Of a stretch of 6,055 bases of DNA, positions 1-5,465 are shown piece by piece. A model generated the notes under the pieces. It searched no databases, was not told where the DNA came from, and was given only the letters and a program-made list of their open reading frames with translations. The DNA lies in contig CAJMMH010000178.1 in assembly GCA_905214365.1 (NCBI GenBank), positions 1-6,055 on the forward strand, written 5' to 3'. Source of the stretch: an uncultured bacterium (lineage in GTDB: Bacteria; Bacillota; Clostridia; Lachnospirales; Lachnospiraceae). How positions within the stretch are numbered: the stretch's first letter is position 1; every line of letters starts with the position of its first letter. The position numbers and the translations under genes are program-made.

Positions 1-172
1 GCCGGTCGTACTCCCCGCCGTTGATGACGTTGTCTACGATCATTCCCGAAATTTTCGGGTTGATCAGCAGCAGGAGACTTGTGACTGCGACCAGGCACAG
101 TCCGAAAATCATGCGGAACCGGTATTTCTTCAAAAACGACAGAAACCAGCGGATCGGCGTTCTCTTCTTCAT
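1..172 (-). CDS. ABC exporter, transmembrane/ATPase type, N-terminal fragment (5' end only)
   Basis: The first 57 codons of a minus-strand gene are present; the rest lies beyond position 1. The start is the ATG at 172-170, preceded by a purine-rich ribosome binding site (AAAGGGGAA, on the minus strand). The peptide opens with basic residues (MKKRTPIRWFLSFLKKYRFR), followed by a hydrophobic helix at about residues 21-37. It then reads NPKISGMIVDNVINGG (residues 38-53), which is typical of the first helix and extracellular loop of the ABC type 1 exporter transmembrane domain, where a proline and an 'IVDxVI' stretch recur. Family members are usually 570-620 residues with a C-terminal ATPase and act as homo- or heterodimers in the cytoplasmic membrane. 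Walker motifs are outside the window, so the ATPase half is inferred. Substrate unknown. It is divergent from an AraC-family gene, its likely regulator. Confidence 0.75.
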   Translation of the reverse strand, partial: MKKRTPIRWFLSFLKKYRFRMIFGLCLVAVTSLLLLINPKISGMIVDNVINGGEYDR

Positions 173-318
173 CCTTTTTCCCCTTTCCCAAAGCGCGGCA
201 ACATAGAATCAATTCTGATTTTGCTGCATTCCCGCAGGCGCCCCCATTTCGCGCCCGGCTCATCCGGCAGGCATGCGCGCCCGGATTCCTTCTCAGATAT
301 TTCCTCCGGATAGCGCCC

Positions 319-324
319 ATTATA
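319..324 (-). promoter_or_regulatory. Candidate -10 box for the divergent ABC exporter
   Basis: Read on the minus strand this is a perfect TATAAT, about 147 nt upstream of the exporter start codon. At a 17-bp spacing the -35 position reads TTTTAT, a poor match to TTGACA, so the promoter may need an activator. The AraC-family product encoded next door is the obvious candidate. Judged from sequence alone. Confidence 0.35.
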
Positions 325-332
325 GACTTCGG

Positions 333-364
333 ATTTGAAAAATAAAATGTACTTTTTTCCAAAT
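333..364. promoter_or_regulatory. Imperfect inverted repeat between divergent promoters (possible operator)
   Basis: ATTTG-AAAAA (333-342) is mirrored by TTTTTT-C-CAAAT (353-364), with one unpaired base and a 10-nt centre. It lies between the two opposed -10 boxes and covers both -35 regions. A regulator bound here could affect both genes. The arms are AT-rich, so chance is a real alternative. Confidence 0.25.
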
Positions 365-376
365 TTGATGTATAAT
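348..376 (+). promoter_or_regulatory. Candidate promoter for the AraC-family gene
   Basis: A perfect TATAAT lies at 371-376. Seventeen bases upstream is TGTACT (348-353), which matches TTGACA at three of six positions. Transcription would start near 383, giving a leader of about 97 nt before the ATG at 480. The -10 is strong and the -35 weak, again consistent with regulated expression. Confidence 0.45.
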
Positions 377-464
377 TACTCTGTTCGACATCAGAGCGTG
401 TTTGAAAATCATTCCCGCAATCTTACTGAAAACCTTTTTTTCAAATATACGCTGCAAAAAATAT

Positions 465-471
465 AAGGAGG
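465..471 (+). promoter_or_regulatory. Ribosome binding site that fixes the AraC-family start
   Basis: AAGGAGG ends 8 nt before the ATG at 480, an ideal Shine-Dalgarno spacing. It rules in this ATG over an upstream in-frame TTG at 402, which has no comparable site. Confidence 0.8.
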
Positions 472-479
472 CCCAACGC

Positions 480-1337
480 ATGTGTGAAAGTTATGATATT
501 ACACATTCTGATCTGAATCCGACAGTTTTATTTCTGGGTAAGAACAACAACGTCACCACGAATACGCCTCACGTTCATGATAATACAGAAATGCTGTTTG
601 TATTTTCCGGTTCCTGCCAGGAATGTATTAATGGAACGGTTTATGATATTTCCGCAGGGGATATTGTGATTATTAATCCCGGACAGCTGCACAACCATAT
701 TATTGCCAGCCCTTCCGATCCGATGATCCTGTTTTTTGTCGGTTTCTGTGATTACCATTTCAAGGGAATGGAGCCCAACCGGTTCACGTTTCCGGGAGGC
801 AGTCCTGTTTTCCATACGTCCGGTCTCGTCCGCCAGGATATTTCCAATCTTTGCCTGCGCATGATTTCCGAGCGTTACAGCAATCAGGTCGGCCAGTATT
901 TTATGCAGAAAACGTACCTGACGCAGCTGCTTCTGACACTGATGCGCCAGATTGTCGCTCCGCCGCACCAGATTTCCTCTTCCTATCACTTTGAAACGCA
1001 TCACAAAACTTACGTGGTCAGCGAAATCCGTCAGTATCTCGGCAACCATTATTCTGAAAAGATTTCGCTTGACCTGATCGCTAAAAACATGTATCTGAGT
1101 TCTGCTTATATTTCCAAGATTTTCAAAGAGGAAACCGGCGAAGCCCCGATCAACTACCTGATCAAGCTCCGGCTTGAGCAGGCCAGGCGGCAGCTTGAGC
1201 AGGGCGAACGCCAGAGTATCAAGGCAATTTCCACCAGCGTCGGTTATGATGACGTTTATTACTTCAGTAAGCTGTTTAAAAAATACTACGGCGTATCGCC
1301 GTTGAATTACCGGGCGGCACATCGGAAAATGGCATAA
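480..1337 (+). CDS. AraC-family transcriptional regulator with cupin sensor domain
   Basis: A 285-residue DNA-binding regulator, a normal size for a two-domain AraC protein. The N-terminal cupin (about 25-120) contains HVHDNTE at 31-37 and LHNH at 70-73, the H-x-H...E...H pattern of the AraC-binding/cupin_2 fold. It probably senses a small ligand. The C-terminal part (about 180-280) carries two helix-turn-helix units: one around LDLIAKNMYLSSAYISKIFK (198-217), and a second in KAISTSVGYDDVYYFSKLFK (248-267). The latter leads into the family signature end 'YYGVSPLNYR'. The start is supported by AAGGAGG 8 nt upstream. The gene is divergent from an ABC exporter across a shared control region, which suggests local control of that transporter. 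Such pairs often involve sugars, glycans or antimicrobial compounds, but the ligand cannot be read from sequence. It ends directly before a bidirectional terminator. Confidence 0.93.
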   Translation: MCESYDITHSDLNPTVLFLGKNNNVTTNTPHVHDNTEMLFVFSGSCQECINGTVYDISAGDIVIINPGQLHNHIIASPSDPMILFFVGFCDYHFKGMEPNRFTFPGGSPVFHTSGLVRQDISNLCLRMISERYSNQVGQYFMQKTYLTQLLLTLMRQIVAPPHQISSSYHFETHHKTYVVSEIRQYLGNHYSEKISLDLIAKNMYLSSAYISKIFKEETGEAPINYLIKLRLEQARRQLEQGERQSIKAISTSVGYDDVYYFSKLFKKYYGVSPLNYRAAHRKMA

Positions 1338-1384
1338 AAAAGTGGTGCAGCAATGACATTCTCTGTCACTGCCGCACCATTTTT
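1338..1384. terminator. Bidirectional intrinsic terminator between convergent genes
   Basis: A long hairpin begins right after the AraC-family stop codon. GGTGCAGCAATGACA (1344-1358) pairs with TGTCACTGCCGCACC (1364-1378) around a 5-nt TTCTC loop, and flanking A and T runs extend the stem. In plus-strand RNA two pairs are A-C mismatches. In minus-strand RNA the same positions are G-U wobbles, so the full 15-bp core pairs, followed by a run of six U. It therefore serves both the regulator gene and the minus-strand operon ending at 1448, and is better for the latter. Confidence 0.85.
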
Positions 1385-1447
1385 AACAAATCAAGGAAGT
1401 CCCCTGCTTCAATTGCGAAGAGCAATAAGCATCTGCTGCCGCTCTTT

Positions 1448-1768
1448 TCAGAATTTTTTCATCTTTCCGCTTTCCATGATGAAAACAACCGCACCGCCGA
1501 TCTTGACCTGCTTTACAATATTCTCCATGAAGGAACCATTATATTCAAGCACTTCCCTCTCTTCCATGCGCCCTGTACAGTTCTTTCGGATATATGAGAA
1601 GATTTCCTCTTCCCGGTCTTTTTCAATTCCAATCATCAGCGTTACATTTCTCTTATTCAGATACAATCCTTCTGTCAGAAATCTGGTTGCCGGAATCCGG
1701 CTCCGGATCAGATCGCTCGACAATCCCGGAAGATCTTCCTCCTGAAGAATCACAAATAAAAGCGCCAT
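1448..1768 (-). CDS. PstA/DUF970-like cyclic-di-AMP receptor family protein (diverged)
   Basis: A 106-residue cytoplasmic protein of the PII-like cyclic-di-AMP receptor family (PstA/DarA/YaaQ, DUF970), whose members are usually about 109 residues and form trimers. It opens with MALLFVILQEEDLPGLSSDL, matching the family's first strand and helix. ATRFLTEGLYLNKRNVTLMIG (27-47) aligns without gaps to the family's ligand loop: T28, L37, N41, T43 and G47 agree with the canonical protein as I recall it. The usual TGGF is replaced by EGLY at 33-36 and residue 26 is proline, so binding may be altered. GGAVVFIMESGKMKKF near the C-terminus matches the family's closing strand and Phe. The start is the ATG at 1768-1766 with AAGGGAG 11 nt upstream; an upstream GTG frame extension has no support. 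It lies 59 bp after the DUF885-like gene on the same strand, so it is probably co-transcribed, and it ends at the shared terminator. Confidence 0.8.
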   Translation of the reverse strand: MALLFVILQEEDLPGLSSDLIRSRIPATRFLTEGLYLNKRNVTLMIGIEKDREEEIFSYIRKNCTGRMEEREVLEYNGSFMENIVKQVKIGGAVVFIMESGKMKKF

Positions 1769-1779
1769 GTTTTGTTTCG

Positions 1780-1786
1780 CTCCCTT
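1780..1786 (-). promoter_or_regulatory. Ribosome binding site of the PstA-like gene
   Basis: Read on the minus strand this is AAGGGAG, 11 nt before the ATG at 1768. The spacing is on the long side. The same 11-nt spacing is seen for the upstream gene of the operon. It supports the 106-residue start over longer versions. Confidence 0.5.
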
Positions 1787-1827
1787 CCCGATATCTGCTA
1801 TTCCCAAACGCTCCGAACACGCACCGG

Positions 1828-3036
1828 TTACTGTGCCAGCCAGCTTCTGTATACACGAAATGTCGCCGGTCCGCGTCCGAACAGGAAATCAAACAGAACC
1901 TGTTCGTTATAGGAATCCTGATTCTGCTGTGCCAGCGTGCTTTCAATCTCAGTCAACTCCAGATAGCTGATCGCTGCCGCCGCGTAACGCCCCGGTTCAT
2001 TCTGAGAAGACTGGTAGATCGTTGCCGCCAGGCTCTCCTGGCCGCTTCCGAAATAGCTGCTGCACAGCTCCGCTACCTGGTCCTGCGTCCAGCCCTCGTG
2101 ATTAATATAATAATCCAGAAGGCCATACATTGCGTATGTCATGCGCACCGAATCAACCAGATAGTTCCGGACGTTTTCATCCAACGATGTATCCAGCAGA
2201 TACGCGCGGATCAGGCCGAACTCGCCCCATCCGTTGGCAAGACCGTCGCAGGCAAGCACCAGCTTCAGATCATCGGAGCCCGCAGTCACTGTGCTGTACT
2301 TATACGCGTTGTCCGCGCCCGTCTTCTTTGCGCTCTCCGCATTCTGCGCAAGCATCGGATCCGCGTCCAGCATCGGATGGATCAGACCATACATCGCATT
2401 GAGCTCATTGGCCAGGCGGTCATGAATCGTCTGCGCGTCATCATCCACACCGGTAAGCTTCTTTAACAGCCACTCATAATACGCGGTGCCGCCTTCGCTT
2501 CCATAAATAGTCTGTCCGTCTGCCGGAGCGCTCAAAGAAGTCCCCGCCTCTTCAATCTCAATCTTATCCTTCAGAATGTCGTACAGATCCCGGGATTCAG
2601 CTGCCAGCTGGCTCTCATCAATTGCGAGCAGGCTGCTCTTTACAGACGCAAAGCTGCTGTTTGCCGGCGTCAGATAGGAATAATCTGCCGCCTGTCCGGC
2701 ACGGATCTGCGCCAGAAGCTCTTCAAACTTATCGTCCTCACTTGCCGGCGCTGTCTCTGTTTCCTGCGCGTCTGACCCGCCGCTTTCCGCTTCCTCGCTC
2801 TCCGCGGCCTGCTGCGACTCATTCTCTTTGCTGTCCTGCTTATTATCATTTGCCTGACCCGATCCCTTACTCTCCTGCGCCGGTCCGGTCTGCTTCGTCT
2901 GGCTGATCGACAGAACAACGCCGCCGACTGTCAGTCCGAGAATCAGAAGTGCCACAATTCCGATCGGAGCCCAGAAGCGAAGCGCGCGCTGCAGCTGCCT
3001 TCTGCGTTTTCTTTTTAATCTTTCCTGTGCATTCAT
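1828..3036 (-). CDS. Membrane-anchored DUF885-like protein lacking the zinc-peptidase motif
   Basis: A 402-residue protein with a basic cytoplasmic N-terminus (ERLKRKRRR at 5-13). One membrane helix (about 24-45) is followed by a low-complexity linker rich in Q, E, S, A and D (46-101) and a soluble, probably extracellular, domain. Two blocks resemble DUF885 proteins: GSEGGTAYYEWLLKKLTGVD (179-198), and the C-terminal part from about 260. In the latter, GLANGWGEF (265-273) stands where the family has 'GYxEGWAxY', then come NHEGWTQDQVAELCSSYFG (312-330), EPGRYAAAAISYLELTEI (347-364) and LFDFLFGRGPATF (381-393). DUF885 enzymes usually run 550-600 residues and carry an HExxGH-type motif between these blocks. 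Here that stretch is missing and no HExxH occurs, so it may be a non-catalytic relative. The start is the ATG at 3036-3034 with GGAGG 11 nt upstream. It is the first gene of an operon with the PstA-like gene. The family call is recalled, not searched. Confidence 0.72.
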   Translation of the reverse strand: MNAQERLKRKRRRQLQRALRFWAPIGIVALLILGLTVGGVVLSISQTKQTGPAQESKGSGQANDNKQDSKENESQQAAESEEAESGGSDAQETETAPASEDDKFEELLAQIRAGQAADYSYLTPANSSFASVKSSLLAIDESQLAAESRDLYDILKDKIEIEEAGTSLSAPADGQTIYGSEGGTAYYEWLLKKLTGVDDDAQTIHDRLANELNAMYGLIHPMLDADPMLAQNAESAKKTGADNAYKYSTVTAGSDDLKLVLACDGLANGWGEFGLIRAYLLDTSLDENVRNYLVDSVRMTYAMYGLLDYYINHEGWTQDQVAELCSSYFGSGQESLAATIYQSSQNEPGRYAAAAISYLELTEIESTLAQQNQDSYNEQVLFDFLFGRGPATFRVYRSWLAQ

Positions 3037-3047
3037 TTTGTTGGTAT

Positions 3048-3052
3048 CCTCC
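3048..3052 (-). promoter_or_regulatory. Ribosome binding site that fixes the DUF885-like start
   Basis: On the minus strand this reads GGAGG, 11 nt before the ATG at 3036. The frame stays open for another 71 codons upstream, but those start codons lack a usable ribosome binding site. The most upstream one also lies outside the likely transcript. Confidence 0.6.
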
Positions 3053-3063
3053 GTGGTTTCATA

Positions 3064-3147
3064 ATGTACTTCCGGAATTTCGCTGTACCTGAATTTGCAA
3101 AAGTACATCATATGTACTTCTGCAGTCTCACTATGCCGAATCTGCCC
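3064..3147. repeat. Diverged 48-nt tandem repeat (two partial copies)
   Basis: The stretch from 3064 recurs 48 nt later at 3112. The first 9 bases (ATGTACTTC) are identical, and 26 of the first 35 positions match; seven of the nine differences are transitions. Read on the minus strand, the open frame through both copies gives related peptides (RHSETAEVHM and RYSEIPEVHY). It looks like two copies of an old repeat in an operon leader rather than a current coding sequence. Confidence 0.55.
3097..3123. repeat. Perfect 8-bp inverted repeat in the intergenic leader
   Basis: AAGTACAT (3101-3108) and ATGTACTT (3112-3119) are exact reverse complements around a 3-nt CAT centre. One mismatch further out, GCA (3097-3099) pairs with TGC (3121-3123). 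It could be a dimeric repressor operator, or a hairpin in the minus-strand leader RNA. It sits at the junction of the two tandem repeat copies. Confidence 0.55.
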
Positions 3148-3208
3148 CAAACCGGCAAAGCCCCTTTGTTCAAAAGGAGCCGGAAGCACATAATATATGC
3201 CTTTCTTT

Positions 3209-3237
3209 ATCATACCGTTTCTTCTGCAAAATGGCAA
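3209..3237 (-). promoter_or_regulatory. Sigma-A type promoter of the DUF885-pstA-like operon
   Basis: On the minus strand: TTGCCA (3237-3232), 17 bp, TATGAT (3214-3209). Each hexamer matches five of six consensus positions with ideal spacing. Transcription would start near 3202. The -35 lies 17 bp from the -35 of the divergent metG promoter, so the two promoters are back to back. Confidence 0.6.
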
Positions 3238-3254
3238 TCTTTTTTTCATTTCCC

Positions 3255-3283
3255 TTGCATTCTTTTTGGGCGCGTGGTATCAT
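3255..3283 (+). promoter_or_regulatory. Candidate metG promoter with extended -10
   Basis: TTGCAT (3255-3260), 17 bp, TATCAT (3278-3283). The -10 matches five of six positions and is preceded by TGG, the extended -10 TGn element, which can offset a modest -35 (three of six). The predicted start near 3290 gives a leader of about 100 nt, too short for a T-box, and no T-box antiterminator sequence is visible. Confidence 0.5.
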
Positions 3284-3343
3284 AATTTATACTGGTTTGA
3301 AACAGGTTTCGCCCGCTTTCTGCCGGTATCAGACATTTATGTT

Positions 3344-3360
3344 CTCCCGGTTTCCGGGGG
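3344..3360 (+). other. GC-rich hairpin in the metG leader
   Basis: CTCCCGG (3344-3350) and CCGGGGG (3354-3360) pair around a TTT loop: seven pairs including one G-U. It lies 14 nt upstream of the metG ribosome binding site. No immediate U tract follows, so it is a poor terminator. A role in mRNA stability or access to the start is possible but unproven. Confidence 0.35.
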
Positions 3361-3374
3361 CGCGTATTATTTTT

Positions 3375-3381
3375 GAGGAGG
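3375..3381 (+). promoter_or_regulatory. Ribosome binding site that fixes the metG start
   Basis: GAGGAGG ends 8 nt before the ATG at 3390. It selects this start over an upstream in-frame ATG at 3231, which would add 53 residues unlike any synthetase and lies upstream of the promoter. Confidence 0.85.
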
Positions 3382-3389
3382 CACTACCC

Positions 3390-5375
3390 ATGAAAAAACC
3401 GTATTACATCACAACAGCGATCGCCTATACGTCCGGCAAGCCGCACATCGGAAATACCTACGAAATCGTGCTGGCAGATTCTATTGCCAGATTCAAGCGA
3501 ATGCAGGGCTATGATGTGCGTTTTCAGACCGGTACGGACGAGCATGGTCAGAAGATAGAGCTGAAAGCAAATGAGGCAGGCAAGACTCCTCAGGAATTTG
3601 TTGACGGCGTTGCCAGCGAGATTAAGCGGATCTTTGATCTGATGAATACTTCCTATGACCGCTTTATGCGCACAACTGACCCGTATCACGAAAAGCAGGT
3701 TCAGAAGATTTTCAAAAAGCTCTACGACAAAGGCGACATTTATAAGGGCGAGTACGAAGGCATGTACTGTACTCCCTGCGAGTCCTTCTTTACCGCATCC
3801 CAGCTGGTAAATGGCAAGTGTCCGGACTGCGGCCGCGAGGTTCAGCCGGCAAAGGAAGAGGCTTATTTCTTCCGTATGAGCAAGTACGCGGACAAGCTGA
3901 TCAAGTACATCAACGACAACCCTGATTTCATCCAGCCGGAGTCCCGCAAGAACGAGATGATGAACAACTTCCTTCTCCCGGGTCTGCAGGATCTGTGCGT
4001 ATCCCGTACTTCCTTCAAGTGGGGAATCCCGGTTGACTTTGATCCGCGCCATGTCGTTTATGTATGGATTGACGCGCTGACCAACTATATCACCGGTCTT
4101 GGCTATGACGCAGACGGAAACAGCGATCCGCTGTTTGAGAAGTACTGGCCGGCTGATGTGCATCTGATCGGAAAGGATATTCTCCGTTTCCACACGATCT
4201 ACTGGCCGATCATGCTGATGGCTCTTGATCTTCCGCTTCCGAAGCAGGTATTCGGTCATCCGTGGCTGCTGCAGGGCGACGGCAAGATGAGCAAGTCCAA
4301 GGGCAACGTCATTTATGCCGACGAGCTGGTTGATTTCTTCGGCGTTGACGCAGTCCGTTATTTCGTACTTCACGAGATGCCGTTTGAAAACGACGGCGTA
4401 ATCAGCTGGGAGCTGATGATCGAGCGCATGAATTCCGACCTTGCCAATACCCTTGGAAACCTGGTAAACCGTACCATTTCCATGACTAACAAGTATTTCG
4501 GCGGCGTTCTGACCGATACCGGCGCAGAGGAAGAGGTTGACGGAGATCTGAAGGCAGTTGCTCTGAAGACTGTTTCCAACGTTACTGCAAAGATGGACAA
4601 GCTGCGCGTTGCTGACGCGATTACCGAGATCTTTACGCTGTTCAAGCGCTGCAACAAATATATCGATGAGACCACCCCGTGGGCGCTTGCAAAGGATGAG
4701 GCAAAGAAGGACCGTCTCTCCACTGTTCTTTACAACCTTGCTGAGAGCATCCTGATCGGCGCTTCCCTGCTGGAGCCGTTTATGCCGGAAACCGCGGAAA
4801 AGATTGCCGCTCAGTTCAGCGCGCCGTTACGCGAGATGGATGCGCTTGATTCCTTCGGTCTCCTGCCGTCCGGCACGAAGGTAACCGCTGAGCCGCAGAT
4901 CCTGTTTGCCCGCCTTGACGTTGAAAAGACGATGGAAAAGGTCAATGAGCTGATGGAAGCAAAGAAGGCTGCCGCAAACGCTGCTGCAGGTACCGATACC
5001 GCTTCCGAAGAAAAGAAGGAAGAAACTGTGATCGATATTGAGCCGAAGGAAGAAATCTCCTATGAGGACTTCTCCCGCATGCAGTTCCAGGTCGGCGAGA
5101 TCATTGCCTGCGAGGCAGTTAAGAAGTCCAAGAAGCTTCTGTGCTCCCAGGTAAAGATCGGCTCCCAGGTAAAGCAGATCGTTTCCGGAATCAAGGCGCA
5201 TTACACACCGGAAGAAATGGTCGGCAAAAAGGTCATGGTTCTTGTGAACCTGAAGCCTGCAAAGCTGGCTGGCGTTCTCTCCGAGGGTATGCTGCTGTGC
5301 GCGGAGAACGAAAAGGGTGAGCTTGCTCTGGTTACTCCGGAAAAGGATATGCCGAGCGGAGCGGAGATCTGCTGA
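3390..5375 (+). CDS. metG: Methionyl-tRNA synthetase with C-terminal tRNA-binding domain
   Basis: Charges tRNA-Met with methionine using ATP, in the cytoplasm; essential for translation. At 661 residues it has the length of the long bacterial form. The class I Rossmann domain has the HIGH-type motif as PHIGN (18-22) near the N-terminus and KMSKS at 299-303, which bind ATP. The connective insert carries a zinc knuckle of four cysteines, C127-x2-C130 and C144-x2-C147. VVYVWIDALTNYITGLGY and the HPWLLQGDGKMSKS region are typical. An alpha-helical anticodon-binding domain follows (LGNLVNRTISMTNKYFGG onward). An Ala/Lys/Glu-rich linker (about 515-555) leads to a C-terminal EMAPII-like tRNA-binding domain (556-661), with FQVGEIIACE, VSGIKAHY and LVNLKPAKLAGVLSEGMLL, which supports dimerisation. 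GAGGAGG 8 nt upstream fixes the start. It is transcribed alone, divergent from the DUF885-like operon, and ends before a strong terminator. No tatD-like gene follows it here, unlike in many Firmicutes. Confidence 0.98.
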   Translation: MKKPYYITTAIAYTSGKPHIGNTYEIVLADSIARFKRMQGYDVRFQTGTDEHGQKIELKANEAGKTPQEFVDGVASEIKRIFDLMNTSYDRFMRTTDPYHEKQVQKIFKKLYDKGDIYKGEYEGMYCTPCESFFTASQLVNGKCPDCGREVQPAKEEAYFFRMSKYADKLIKYINDNPDFIQPESRKNEMMNNFLLPGLQDLCVSRTSFKWGIPVDFDPRHVVYVWIDALTNYITGLGYDADGNSDPLFEKYWPADVHLIGKDILRFHTIYWPIMLMALDLPLPKQVFGHPWLLQGDGKMSKSKGNVIYADELVDFFGVDAVRYFVLHEMPFENDGVISWELMIERMNSDLANTLGNLVNRTISMTNKYFGGVLTDTGAEEEVDGDLKAVALKTVSNVTAKMDKLRVADAITEIFTLFKRCNKYIDETTPWALAKDEAKKDRLSTVLYNLAESILIGASLLEPFMPETAEKIAAQFSAPLREMDALDSFGLLPSGTKVTAEPQILFARLDVEKTMEKVNELMEAKKAAANAAAGTDTASEEKKEETVIDIEPKEEISYEDFSRMQFQVGEIIACEAVKKSKKLLCSQVKIGSQVKQIVSGIKAHYTPEEMVGKKVMVLVNLKPAKLAGVLSEGMLLCAENEKGELALVTPEKDMPSGAEIC

Positions 5376-5422
5376 TCGGAAGCAGATGCAATTTTCCTGA
5401 CATCCGCATCAAAATAATTGAA

Positions 5423-5465
5423 AAAATCGAGATGAAACCCAAATAACGGATTTCATCTCGATTTT
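5423..5465. terminator. Bidirectional intrinsic terminator after metG
   Basis: AATCGAGATGAAA (5425-5437) and TTTCATCTCGATT (5451-5463) pair perfectly, and flanking A/T pairs extend the stem to 15 bp around a 13-nt loop. On the plus strand the U tract is short. On the minus strand the hairpin is followed by six U. It ends metG transcripts and probably those of the FxLYD gene coming from the other side. Confidence 0.85.

Larger units (their letters stand above)
3037..3202 (-). promoter_or_regulatory. Structured leader of the DUF885-pstA-like operon
   Basis: This is the transcribed region between the likely start site near 3202 and the DUF885-like start codon, about 165 nt. In minus-strand RNA it can form an 8-bp hairpin with a UGAAC loop (3160-3180, one G-U pair) and a second hairpin at 3097-3123. 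It also holds the diverged 48-nt tandem repeat. It matches no riboswitch class I recognise. Control of transcription or translation is possible but is only inferred from the length and structure. Confidence 0.3.

Noticed and set aside
402..479. Upstream TTG start giving a 311-residue AraC-family protein
   Set aside because: No ribosome binding site before the TTG and the extra residues do not look like the family; the ATG at 480 has AAGGAGG at ideal spacing.
528..1322. Long minus-strand open frame opposite the AraC-family gene
   Set aside because: Shadow of the real gene; no ribosome binding site and no recognisable protein features.
1407..1449. Hairpin from GAAGAGC and GCTCTTTT after the PstA-like gene
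   Set aside because: A 6-bp stem with a 17-nt loop; weak beside the terminator at 1338-1384.
2092..2103. His-Glu pair (NHEGW, residues 312-316) as a zinc-peptidase motif of the DUF885-like protein
   Set aside because: No second His at the HExxH spacing; it matches a conserved non-catalytic helix near the family's C-terminus.
1594..2466. Plus-strand open frame of 290 codons across the PstA-like and DUF885-like genes
   Set aside because: Overlaps both minus-strand genes and the gap between them, with no family features.
3290..3389. T-box or SAM-type riboswitch ahead of metG
   Set aside because: The leader is only about 100 nt and lacks the conserved T-box antiterminator and a terminator hairpin with U tract.
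3384..4373. Minus-strand open frame of 329 codons opposite metG
   Set aside because: Antisense of the well-supported synthetase; its length reflects metG codon bias.
5385..5410. GATGC/GCATC hairpin just after metG
   Set aside because: Only 5 bp with a 16-nt loop; the stem at 5423-5465 is far stronger.
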